This document shows, in pieces, positions 1 through 12,600 of a stretch of DNA of 64,000 nt (positions are counted from its first letter, which is position 1; each line of letters begins with the position of its first letter). Where the stretch lies: NCBI RefSeq assembly GCF_000003815.2, contig NC_049991.1:3763086-3827085 (forward strand). The letters are read 5' to 3'. A program made the position numbers and the translations under genes. Below the pieces are notes generated by a model. The model saw only the letters and a program-made list of their open reading frames with translations, was not told where the DNA came from and made no database searches. The DNA is from Branchiostoma floridae (lineage: Eukaryota; Chordata; Leptocardii; Amphioxiformes; Branchiostomatidae).

Positions 1-2429
1 TTTCATAAAAAATATGAAGCAAGAGGGTAAAATAAAATAAAAAATTGTAAAATGGTTGGGGTAAAGGTAACGGCTAATCCTAAACATAAAGAAAAAAAGT
101 TTCCAGCTTGAAAAAAGTACAAAAACACTATAATTGTACAGTTACAGCACCTGTACCCACACTTTAAGGAGCTTATAATATAAAGGCCAATTTGCTACAC
201 CAGAAAGTTGGTGAATGGTTTCATTAATCGTGAAAATTTGCTGAGTGGTAATTTTTATTTTTATTTTTTTTCCAAAAAAATAGGAGCGAGCGAATCCGTG
301 AACCAAGAAATTAAATTGGTGTGGCCTAATAGCAGTATTTTCATTTTAGAGGATTATCTTTTATACTGGCCAAGGGCTTCCTTTTTGTAGAGATAATTTT
401 TATGTTGAATCTTCAAAAAATTTCGTGGTGCTTTATTCTTGCTCAGACCATTCCATTGCAATTTTGTGAGACCGTGAATATAAGGTCCCAGTTCCTATTA
501 CTATAGTGACTGTTATTGTTTCGACGGCGGATTCAAAACGCTGCAAAACCTCAATTTCAGTCCTATTGCAAAATAGAATGAGTCCGCAAAGGAAACTGAA
601 TTTACTGTATAACAGTAGAATTGTTGCCTTGTTTGAATAGACTTTGTCACATATATAAACTGTTTGAGAAACTGAGTTAAGATTTCGTGTGTTGGGTGTC
701 ATGAACATGTCCATAATTGCCAAAGTATTGCTGTTATTATATTATTTTTCTAGGGGCCATGTAGATTTTATTGATATATGGATGACATCCTCTAGGAACT
801 CCAAAACTGATTCAAGCATGGGAATCAAACGAGTTGCCTTCACTATGTAATCTTTGTGGACAGGAAGGTGGATAAAAATGATAAACCGAATAGTAGATTC
901 TTTATTTTCGTTATTTCACATCTTCTTTGACTTAAAAATTGCCGTGGCTCAACGACATTGATATCCATTTTCTGATATTTTTGTTTGCAATTTACTGCAT
1001 TAATTTACTCATTTTTATGATTTACATTGTATGATTTACATTGTAATCAAAAACTTGTTATATGTATCTAAAACCAGACGACAAATATATGCAAGTGGAT
1101 GTCATTCATACATTTAGATTAACATGGCCGGAGTAGAAGAATATTAAATTATAAATTATATTTTCAGCATACGTTACTTGTTCATACATTCCCCCTGTCT
1201 GTATTTGACATGTGACATATCTGCCTTTTGTAAATATTCCATTGTTACATTGTGTGTTAGATGACAAATGAGTTGGATAAAAGATTGAACTAGTATACCC
1301 ATTGTTTGATTTGATATGCATAACAAGATAGATAATCATTTTCCACTGTGAACTTTGGGAAGTCATTGCTGGATATACAGTGTATAGGATTGAAAAAAGA
1401 GAACATTTTTCAATTTCACATTTGTTCGCACTGTTCAATCTCTTTAGCAAATATGCAAGTTGTCCTTCCATCTATATAATAAAAAATATTGCCAAGTATT
1501 ATACACATACATTTTGGGGCTGAATGTCAACAAATATGAAGAGTTTTTATTTGCCAACCAGAGCTGTTTCTAGCTTTAATTTTCTTTCCCTCATTGTTTG
1601 CGATCCCATATTGTTAATTTCTATTGTTAAATCTAGCCTTTTTAAGCAAGGTAGAGAGTACATAGGAAAGTACATTTTTATCTGTCATCATTTGTATCGA
1701 ATCTCATAATGAATTGTCTTTCTGTGCTCAATTCTTTTTGTTCATATCAAATATATATGCAATAAGATACTTTTCTAAGATAGACTAGAACCACAACTTT
1801 ATTACAGACCATCCTCCTAACGCTCGGTCCCCAACGGCACTACCTTATGGGCCCTGCTGTCCCAGGCCCTACCTACGGGTATTATGATTGTCGCCACAAA
1901 CAAGCTGTCAACCAATCAGAGAACAGGCCTTCCTTGGGCTTGTTGTTGTCGCAAGCTGTCTCGCAAAGGCCGCTGGGAAGCTATCAGCCAATCATGTTAC
2001 GTATTACCATGACTTTGTTTGCTCACCATGCCAACGCCCGATCCCCAACAGCTGACTGCCCATATAAGGGCAAGCTCATTAATATTCATAAGCAAGTCAC
2101 CCCTAATAACCGAATACTGTGGCTGATTTGTCAGGGTTGATATCATAGGCTTTGCCGTGATTGTCAACCCTGAGTGTGAGGGTGTTACAGACAGACATGG
2201 ATTAGTACAATTAAGGAGGTTAAAACCTTGGTACACTTTTATAGTGTTAAATGTGTATGAGCATAAACCTTTGAGAGAGAGAGAGAGAGAAATGGTTTAT
2301 TGAATAAAAAACTGTTGCAGCCTAACGGCTGAATTGCAATTTTGTACAATGATCACAAATTTCACATATACGTAATATATATATATATCCAGACATTTTC
2401 TCATAGACTGTCCACAGATAATGGTAAGT
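1..2429. other. Intergenic DNA downstream of the nAChR-like gene
   Basis: AT-rich, with short ORFs that show no family signature. A promoter-like CCAAT/TATA module lies at about 1895-2100 and a short (GA)n tract at 2278-2291. Nothing else recognised. Confidence 0.6.
1895..2100 (+). promoter_or_regulatory. Promoter-like CCAAT/TATA module
   Basis: CCAATCAGAGAA (about 1912), a second CCAATCATG (about 1988) and CATATAAGGGCAAGCTCATT (about 2061) recall modules near 8.16-8.25 kb and 37.16-37.28 kb. It may be part of a dispersed repeat rather than an active promoter. Confidence 0.3.
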
Positions 2430-2572
2430 TAAGATTTTTCAAGAAACTGAAGAAGGGATACTCAATGGAAACTTATTTAACGTTACTAGATAAATTCGAG
2501 GCCAGATCGGCAATGTGCAAACTTAGAATTAGCGCCCACCCCCTTGAAATTGAGAGAGGGCGGTACATGTAA
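2430..2572 (+). pseudogene. LINE ORF2 C-terminal fragment
   Basis: The frame encodes FFKKLKKGYSMETYLTLLDK, then KLRISAHPLEIERGRY, ending in a stop. KLRIS-H-L-IE-GRY matches KLRISCHKLRIESGRH of the 11.4 kb remnant, so it is a piece of the same or a related LINE. It is downstream of the receptor gene. Confidence 0.6.
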
Positions 2573-3085
2573 AGCTACCTGTGGGCGAAAGAACCTGTAA
2601 CAACATATTAAATACGCTACACTGACATGTCTGATTCCTTTAAAAAACACTACAAGTTTCCATTGAGGAGTCTGACGCAATAGGGGAGAGTGCTGTTACT
2701 AAACCGTGACGTCCTACATTTGAAACTGGTGTAGCTGGCATTATTCCTTAAAGTTCTGTTGTGGACTTCCCCCCGCCGCAATGGGAGCCATGAACTGTAT
2801 CTGCTAGAGTTCGCAAGAGAGTGCGCATATCTAAGACATAGATAAGTCCCTTCTAGAGTCCAGACGACTGAGTCCTAGATCCTGTTGTGCGCAGAGCAGA
2901 CTCATAGGTGACGTACTTTGCTTTGCCAATCCATATTGATTTAATTATGGGGGCGCTTATAATACAAACTAAGCCACATTATACAAAATGATACCAAAAA
3001 GGTAACATTTGCAAGCAAATTCATAATGATTACATTCACTTGATCACGTGCTTCAGTGGTCCTCAGGTCTGATATGTATCAATGG

Positions 3086-3091
3086 TTTATT
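3086..3091 (-). terminator. Possible polyadenylation signal for the nAChR-like gene
   Basis: TTTATT on the plus strand gives AATAAA on the minus strand about 310 bp past the stop codon of the receptor gene. It is the closest one I noticed; no transcript evidence is available, so it is only a candidate. Confidence 0.3.
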
Positions 3092-3403
3092 CATACATAT
3101 ATACATATACATACAAGGACATACTGAAACAACGTTGCAGCCTCTTATACATTGCTGTAAACCTGGCTGAATTAAGTTAGTCTCAGTCTTTAAAAAAATC
3201 CTGATATATACAACATAACATACTAACAATAGTCGGTCCGCGCCAAGGCAAACATTACCAGCAACCAACATTTCCATGTAGTGGTAATAAGACATTGAAA
3301 ACAGGCTATAAATCAGTATTTAAGAGTGCGGACAAGTATGGAATAGCACTATTTTTGTACCTATCATATCTGGCAAAAGGTATGCTAAGCTCGAGCCCTC
3401 GTT

Positions 3404-3666
3404 TTAAATATGCCCACTGTGGTAGGGCCAGAGAAGAAAATTGACAGTGAAAGCAACAGAAATAATCCCCAAAACAAGGAAAGACAGTTTGTTGAGGACC
3501 CTCACTGCCCTGGCTTGCTTCCTGGCCGTTTCCTTGCTCCTACAAGAGTTCCTCTTGTCCTCGCTCAGAAGGTGGATATCAGTGGAGATGTTCTGGAGAA
3601 GGATCTTGATGTCTTTTGGAACTGTTGCGTGTTGGTGTGTCTCTCCACTTGCTGGAGTTTCCGTAC
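3404..3666 (-). CDS. nAChR-like exon 10: amphipathic helix, M4 and stop
   Basis: 263 nt from acceptor GGTATAG to a TAA stop. It encodes residues 383-468: a basic/amphipathic stretch (KETARKQARAVRVLNKL) and then M4, SFLVLGIISVAFTVNFLLW, ending in a short PYHSGHI tail. The gene product is of usual length for the family. The 3' UTR lies below 3404. Confidence 0.85.
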
Positions 3667-6600
3667 CTATACCAAAAGTTGAAAAAAAAAACTAGGTTGG
3701 TGAATAATTTCGGAAGTCTTTTTGCAACTTATGATCCCCTGCTCAGTGAGTCACATGTTTTATCTGCAAAACGTGATGTCACGGCTGCAGTGGATTGTTC
3801 AGTCCTTGACAGACTGGTGCTGTCGAAAATTTGGGTGAGTCCAATTTTTGTGTTGGATATTACAGTTAAACTAGTTAAACAGTAAAGAACAAATTTCTAT
3901 ATTCCTAAAAACGTATACGTAAATATTTGCAAGAAATTTCGGTGACTATCACGTTCATACAATAATGCAATGACTGATGTCAGTGCGAATTGCAGCGACA
4001 CCTAGCTTTACGTTTGGGTCCGCATTTGTAACACTGCACTGCAGTGACATCCAGCTAGGAGTCGCTGCAGTACGAAGTAGAACCAGTCGTTATTGCCCAT
4101 TGAGGAAGGTCTCAGACAGTCACCGAAACGTCGACTTTTGTAAATACTGTAAATATTTGTTACACATTTACAGAATTAGAAAGATTGATATGCCACATAT
4201 ATTTAACTTTTATCCACAATGCGTAATTGTGCCCATGTCTATCTTAAGCTACTGTCACTGTCACACATTCATGACTTTGCTCTCGACCACTCCCCAACCA
4301 CGGGAATCAGGACGACTCGCACCATTACTAACTCGGCCCATTGAAAATCTGGTCAACTCGGACCACCCCCCTGGTCAACTCGGACCACCCCCATATACCA
4401 GTCAGACCGAATTACTTATCTTTTGAAAAAAAAAAGTTAATTTGACATTTCTTCGTACATTTGTAATTGTACTAGTATTATAAAGACTGTCCCCAGCTGC
4501 TACTATTAGAACGTCAGAAGTTTCCTGGTCATACAGAGTGGCGGTCCTTTGATCTAGTATCATATGTGCCGCGGGCGCCAGCGATATTAAAACAAAGTGG
4601 ACACGGTCGGCTTGAAAAAAAATCTAATTAATCTTCAACAAGAATGACTCGTACTCTGATCAATACCCACATCTCATTTGTCTAAAGGACAAGTAATGAT
4701 AAAGTTTACTACTGTCCTCTATTAGAAGCGCCTCACACCTAACCACGTGTCCACACACACTGCGTATTTCGGGGTCAACGACCTAATGTGCGCCGCCTGG
4801 AATGCCGAAAAGTTCCGATGAATTACACAAGCCAATCAATCCAACCTTCAGTTTTCTAATTTCACAGTATATACATATAAAACTAGTGTTGGGGATTACA
4901 TTTTCGAAAAAAAATCAATTAAATAGCTGTCCAGGGGGGATGGTCCGAGTTGTCCCGGCAGATGGGCCGAGTTGACTGGGCCGACTTGGTAATGGTCCGA
5001 GTCGTCCGACATTTCCAACCACGGTTGGCACCTGGTATGGAGGAGACTTAAATCCACCCTACTCTAGGTCATCTTCTCTCCTCTGATCCCAAAGAAACAG
5101 AATATTACTTTCCCGAGGTAATTAACAATATTCATAGTTAACAAGACGCAGACGATCGCGACGTCTATTAAAGATAAGTTGGCAACCTTGCCAACCACCT
5201 CCCAGTCCAAATATAGCCTTGCTTACGGCTATCAAGCTCCCAATCATGGTTTGGACAAGGTTGTGAGGCCATGGTTTGCTATGCGTAACAGGGGCTTTAG
5301 TCCCCTTGTTTTTATAGCAACAAAAAAAAAAGTCTGCATTTCGTAACGGTTCAGCAGGTAGACGAATGTAAAAAAAATTATACCCAAAGTCGCAACGTCG
5401 ATGTCATGGTCTTGTTCGCCATTTGGTTGCTTTGGGGTGTTGCCGTTGTCACAAGCCGGTTCAGTGCGGTTTTCTTCTTCAAACATAATTTTTGCCAGAT
5501 ACACCAGAATCACCTAGTACAGGAAAAAAGACCGTTAAAAAGACTTTGACATCATAACAATTTCATACGCTATTACTTTACACAAAGTAAAATGAACCTA
5601 TACTACCCAGACGATTTCGTTCAGATACTTCTCAAGTTGAATTGATCCAAAGTCGATGTCACGTGATCTGAACGAAAGTGTGACGTCAGCAACGGGTAAA
5701 AGGTTCTTTGGTAGTCAGTATCGCCCCCCGCCTTGGTTCAAATTCGAACAAATTTTACTTTATGATGCTCCAGGGTTCTCTTTTTTTTAATGGTTAACCT
5801 TGATTCACAGAGAAATAGAATTTTATAGACGGACTGTATGTTAATGAATGAATGAAAATACGTCATAAATTATCCACCTACCGTCTCGACCCAAGGCCCC
5901 ATAGGCTTCCTCCTTGTGCTAATGTGTGTGAGTATCCCGGCATTGATAACGGACAGACTTGTAACCACGATTACCACCACGTAGTACCGAGCTGGAAGTA
6001 AGAAAAAAAGTTCAGCGTACACTGGCTTAATTTTATGAAGGAAAAAGAAAGCAAGTTTGAACTCTTTTTCTGTCATGTTACTTACAGTTACAGCATGATT
6101 CTGCCAATTCCAAGGAAAGAAACTTTGTCTAACGTCTATTCTGTACATTGATACATAATTCATATTTTTCTACATGAATGTAAAGAGGATAGCCAGACTT
6201 ATGCCAGTAAGACATGAAGAAAGCAGCACAAAATAGAAAGCCAAATAAGAACGCGTAGAATTTATTTTTTGGGGTTGAGTCCAAATCAAACTTGATGTTG
6301 GTTAGTTTAAGTTTGATTTTTCGACTATGCCAATTACCAACACAGATGAACTTTCATGCTAAGAACGCATAAAGCACGTAAAAATACAGCCGAAGCCGAA
6401 CCTCTGCTTTGAGAGTAGGGTTTGTCGTACAGCCTTTCAAATGTCATTTTCTCTCCAATGTGTCAAGGTTAGAGAACTGTTCTTTTTAGTTTTCTTGTCC
6501 CTTTCCAGTGAAAAATGCAAACTAGCATGAAAATGGTGACGCCCTTCCAATCATACACCAGTCCCAAAGCATGACGGGAAACAAATATGGCGGCGCTCAT

Positions 6601-9600
6601 GAGCGGGAGCTAAATCAAGACAGGTTTTGCCATGCCATCGACAACTTGTGTTAAAATCTTACTGATGAGCGTGAGATCTCCAGTAACAGGCAGCGAGTTG
6701 ATGATGGTGAGTTGTAGGACCACCAGGGCCAGCAGTATTGTAATGCTCATCTGAAGCCGCACGGGGGCGCTGGGAGGCAGTAGATAGCCAGACAGCACTA
6801 TGGTCATCAGCAGTGCGCATGGCAGGAACATCACGAACAGATAGTGATCAAACATCCTGTGGAATAGGAATGTATATTGATTAGCTAAATTTCGACGACA
6901 ATGCAAAACAGGGATGTGGGCAATGAACTGTGTATTGAATATTTGTTACCGCTGCTATAAAGTATATAAAGTACTAGAATATAACATTTTAAACTAGGAA
7001 ACTAAGGTTAGGAATCTACATATGAAACAAGGAAATGTACTTTTCAAACGTTCATTTCTAAATGCTGCATTCATAATCCTTTTTTCCAAATATTGTGCTC
7101 ATAACATTTTTTCCAAGGGTCCGTGAATAGTTACGTAAGTATGTTACTGGATAACAACAAAATGTTAAGATCGACATTTCGGTGGCCGTCTTACACCTTC
7201 GTCAGGGCAATGTTAGTAATGCTTGCTCTGTTATGTACTGCAGGTAGGCGTCGCTTCAAACAGATGCGGTCACAAACGTTAAGTATTCGCACATACATAA
7301 AGAGAGATAGGTAATTTGAGATAGGTAATTCATGCGATCTTTTCATCCAAAGCTCTGTTGTAATTTTACCTCCTTATTTGCCAAAAGGCAAAAAAGCAGT
7401 TACTCAAGCAACTGGATGAGATTATGGAAACGGTAAGACGTTTCAGATAGCAACCACTATCCTTCGTCAGTGACACTGAAGTGAAACTTTTATACCCTAA
7501 CCATGGATGCAAAAGACCTGAAAACAATGTTAGATGTCCAATAGGAAACAAGATAAGACAAAGCCAAGATGAAGTCAAATTTTGATTCCAGTATAGGAAA
7601 TAAAGGTAAGGCAAAGTCAATCTGAAGTCAAAAGATAGTGGTTGCTATCTGAAACGTCTGGCCGTTTCTAAAATCATATCCAGTTGCTTGAGTAACTGCT
7701 TTATGGCATATCTTATTACCTGGATTGACTTACCTCTTGATTGTAATGGTACATTCCAAGGTGCTGTAGCCGTGTGGGTTGTAGGTGTGATATGTCAGCT
7801 GTGGGCGGATGTTGTTGTCTATCAGAGCCCACTCTACGCTCTCCGTGTAGTGTGAAGGGACCACCAGGGTGGCTGACTGGTTCACAAGGACCAGCTCAGT
7901 CTCATCATGGTTCCATGGTCCGAATATGAGTCTGCGGGTAAAAGCAAGCTTTGGTTGGCTGTGTTATGCTAGTCAGAATTGGCCAGCGGGTTTATGCGAG
8001 ACCCCTATCGAAAACTGAAAGGCCGTATTCTCTGATTGGCTGACAGCTGGTTTGAGGCATCGTCCTACGCAGGGATATCCAACAGCCAAACCGCCTGGCT
8101 GGATGTGCCCTGCTCTCTCAACCGTCACTCTTAGTTCCTGTGGACGTCCCCCCAAACCAGCTGTCAGCCAATCAGAGAATAGGCTTTCTGTTTTCAAAAG
8201 CTGTCTCCGGTATGTAGAGGGATAACCTGATTAATATTTATAAGCAGGGTGGTCAGGAACTATGAGTGACGGTTTAGAAAGCAGCGTACACCCAGACAGG
8301 CGGTTTCGCTTTAAGATGTCACTGCGTAGGAGGATGGGCGAAGGTGTAACGAAACTCTCTTACGTGCATGTCTGTGTGTCAAACGGGAAATGTTGGAGCT
8401 GTAGGCGGCAGGAGCTGTACAGGGTGCCCGGGTGAACGGCGAAAACCCGCCCGTCTGAATATACATGTAGGTCGTCCAATGGTTTCAGGGCGCCTTCTGT
8501 ATCGCCAGCTCTGTAATAAAGCGAAGACATCGACTTGCACACTTCCCATAATTCACAGTGCCAGGGATACGGATGTAGTGACCCGTGAGGTCATCGGGGG
8601 AAACCAACTAACAGCTACAGTGGTTAGTGCTGGCTACTTTATACTTCTGGCCTCAAAACTTGTAAAATTCTCAGCTCTAATAATAACTATATTTGTCGTA
8701 CAACTCATTAGTTTATATGCTTTGTCGCCGTCGTACTAAGGGTTTTAGCTGGTTTCACCCTGGTTTCGCACCCTGGACAATGGTGGTAACATCCATATCC
8801 GTAACCCTGGCGTGAAACCAGCTAAAACCTTAAGTACAACGGCGGCAAAGCATCTAAACTAATGAGTTGTGCTACTGTTATTAGAGTTGAGAATTTTACA
8901 AGTTTTGTGGTCAGAAGTATAAAGTAGCCAGCACGTTAAACCACTGTAGCTGTTAGTTGGTTTCCCCCGATGACCTCACGAGTCACTACATCCGTATCCC
9001 TGGCACTGTGAATTATGGGAAGTGTGCAAGTCATGTATTCAAAATCTACGAAACAGCCCAAAGTCAGTGGATATATCGTCCTCATTTTTTTTTCATCCTG
9101 CTGGGTAGAAATGACTTTAGTGTCTTCATTACTGAGAAAAAAAAATAGCTGTAAGCACAGTAGACGTAAACTTCAGTTTCAAACGTCACAACCAAAAGCA
9201 GTACCGAACGCGGTCTCGCTCGCCAAGCTCACGTCAGACATGTTCTCTCGCGTGAGTACATTCAAAATGGCGACCGTATCTCAGGAATGAGGTCTATTCT
9301 ATTCACTAACAGAACAACCGGAAAGTATATACTTTACTTGTTTTGCAGGTTTATTTTCGGCGTCCATAAGTCCTTGGAGGGAAAGCTAGCTGACGCCATC
9401 CCACCAAAGTCCTCTGGATCCCACATCATATAGTCATCTTTCCAGGACTGTAGCAAAATATAGTAGTTTTGTTGCAACTCAAATTTAATTTTCAGTGTAA
9501 GCGGGCTATCATATTTTTTTGTGATATTGTCTTGTAAGATTTTCCTCCCCCTCTCTCTCTCCCTCTCCCTCTCTCGCCCTCTCCCCCTATCTCTCTCCTC

Positions 9601-12600
9601 TATCCTCTCTCTCCCTTTCTCCCTTTCTCTCTCTCTCTCTTCTCTCCCTCTCCCCTTTCTTTCTATCCTCTCTGTCTCGCTTTCTCTCTTTCTCTCTCTT
9701 CTCTCCCTTTCCCCCTCTCTCTGTCCTTCCTTCTCTCCCCTCTCTCTCTCTCTCTCTCCCTTTCTCCCCTCTCTCTCTCCTTCTCTCCCTCTCTCACTAC
9801 TCTACCCCCTCTCTCCCTCTCTTTCTCCCTCTCTTTCTCCCTCTCTTTCTCCCTCTCTTTCTCTCGCCCGGGACTTCTACCGAAGACCCACATCGTGAAT
9901 AAAAAAATCTAAAAGAAGATGGGCTTTTAAAAAGAAGCGTGCTTACACGATTACATACACTTCGATCAATGAAAAATCAACACATTTTTTACATTATGAA
10001 GTCACGAATGTGACCTACATCTGTTAATCTGCTTTGTCACAATCATCAATAAATAAACGAAGTAGCGATTTTGGATGGTGAAAAAAATCTGTCACTAATT
10101 ATGATTCGTCGTCGTAACATCAATTATTGAAAAACAAAGCCTGTGTCGACATACTGTAAATGCAGAAATGTTCTCGGTGTATCAATGTTCGCGGTTTTCG
10201 CGGAGGCCGCTTCACCGCGAATTTAAAACCACCGCGAACATTTTCCCATAACAGTAAGAGACTACAGTGTATGGTGCTACCGCGAAATTAAAACCACCGC
10301 GAAAAGTCCATTTTCCCGCTACCGCGAAATTAAATCCCCGCGAACTTAAATGCATTTACAGTATAATTGTTAAGTGGGATAACCATGAAACATTGAAAGT
10401 TTCTTTGCAGGCCATTCCACTTCAGTGACTGCTTCTTTGGCGTTCTCCTATGAGCCTATATCTACTGGCGTGCCAGGCATGTGTTACTATGCACTAGTGC
10501 GGCGAGGACGGAAGCCGAGTTCAAGCATTTTATTTATTTATTTATTTATTGCCAATGATACAACTCATTACATGGATCTACCTAGGCAGCTTTGGGCTGG
10601 TAGCGGCAGATCCACAGAGATACAGACGAACATACATCATCGGTCGACGTGATCGCACATGTTCGCACATGTTTACACACGACGGGGTTATACCGCCCCT
10701 TGCGGGGTGACATACCCTTTCATATGCGCCAGGTCTCCCGTCCGGGTGAATGATGTAAATCACCGTGAGCCGAAGCTAGGTACTCATTTTCACCTGAGTA
10801 TAGTGAGGAAAGCCGTGTTAAGTGCCTTTCCCAAGTGCACAAGATCGGTAACACGGCAGGCGGATTCGAACCCGCAATCTCTCGGTCACGGGGCGAACAC
10901 GGTCCCGCTACGCTACGCGGTCCCACATGAGTTCAAGCCTGAGTATTGCCCGTCCGCCCTGTACACGTGCCTCATCCTCTTTGTTGCATCTCATACGAAG
11001 GAAAATGCGGGTAGTGCTAGTAAACATTAAGGACATAAAACGGTATCCAGGTATGAACTGTTGCGAGACAAAAATATGCGCCATTTTGATTCCCTCGCAA
11101 TAGATACTCATTATCCTGCAAGCTCCACGGGCGGGCTGCTATGCTTTCACCTGTGTGTCTAAAGACAACAACCGTCACCGTAGCGAAGCGTCGCACGACG
11201 GTATAACGTGTTACAAGGTGAACCACAGCAAACAGTTTACAGTTTCCATTGTAATGTAAAATATGACAGTTCTAATCACGAAATTAAATCCCGCCAACAT
11301 TTCCTCTTTTACGGTATATCATCTTAAAACAATCTTATATAAAACAATCTTATAACGAAGAAGAATATCTTAAGATAGTAAATGTACGCCACAGATCGTC
11401 CGTTAAAAAACTAAGAATCAGTTGTCACAAATTACGAATCGAATCAGGAAGACATAACCAAATTCCTCTAGAGCAAAGAATCTGCCAGTTTTGTAGTTTA
11501 GGCAAAGTAGAAGATGAAGTACATTTCACTGTGGATTGTCCTTTGTATGATAGCGATAGGAGCATTCTATTTGACTATGTGTTAAGAAAATATCCCCACT
11601 TCAGATACTTGAACAGTAAGGAGAAATTTATATTCCTGACAGCTATTGATAAACCAACTCTAACCAACCATACAGCTAGCTACATTTACATGTATACAAT
11701 TACCAAGAAGCGAGAGGAAGTCGAATGTCCTTGAATAGATTAGACGTATATATGCATATACAAATGTGTATGATTGTTCCCCATTGTGTACATGTATATG
11801 GTTGTTACCATGTGACCTGTACTTAGCCAAAATGTGCAATAAAGGTCTTCATTCCATTTTATTATTAATGAAATGTCACGCTCACCATGTCTATCGACAG
11901 CAGTGTCGTCAGGACCTGATCGCGTTCGCTCTATAGAAGAGAGAAAACATGAATAATTAATATGAACCATTATCCCATACAATAAGATTCGCCATCCAAT
12001 TTGTCTAACACCATATTTGTTGTATGGCTTTTGAACTCAAATGTCGTTAAAAATAACTTTGATATGAATGAATGAATTTACTGCTCAACAATCAAACAAG
12101 GTACAATGAATGGCAACCAATAACAACTAATACTAGCTATACAGACAATGGTACTACGAAGCTACATACAGAACAACAAAATATTATCGTTAACAGCAAA
12201 GTTAGATACGGGTGTGCAAATGTTGAATTTGGAGCTGTTTTTTTTAATGTATATAGATATACAAGGAATTCTACTACTGAAATAGTTTCTGACTAATTTT
12301 GAGGAACGAACTTTGTACGTACTTTGTACAAAGACATGATATTGAAAATTCGATATCATTCTTTATCATGAAACGATTGTTTTAATAAGGATGTCCCTGT
12401 AGCTCAACTGGTAGTTTTATTTTATGATTATTATTTATTAATTTAATAATGTTTCCTAATTTCCGATTCTTGAATACCACGGAAAAATTCATATTTCTCA
12501 TGCAACTAGATAAACCATACATTATTGATTCCATCTGTCCTTATGTTTATAACTGTTTTAAGAAGCGAGAAGAAGTTGAACTTGTACATGCTAGAATGTA

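Noticed and set aside
3410-3682. Plus-strand ORFs over the last receptor exon
   Set aside because: Antisense to exon 10, whose frame encodes a clear M4 helix and joins in phase.
9521-9898. Long Ser/Leu/Pro-rich plus-strand and Arg/Glu-rich minus-strand ORFs
   Set aside because: Translations of a CT microsatellite inside an intron; no complexity and no splice context.
10855-10925. tRNA gene suggested by the GGGTTCGAATCC B-box
   Set aside because: No complete cloverleaf; an (AAAT)n tail and a direct repeat on both sides show it is a tRNA-derived SINE.
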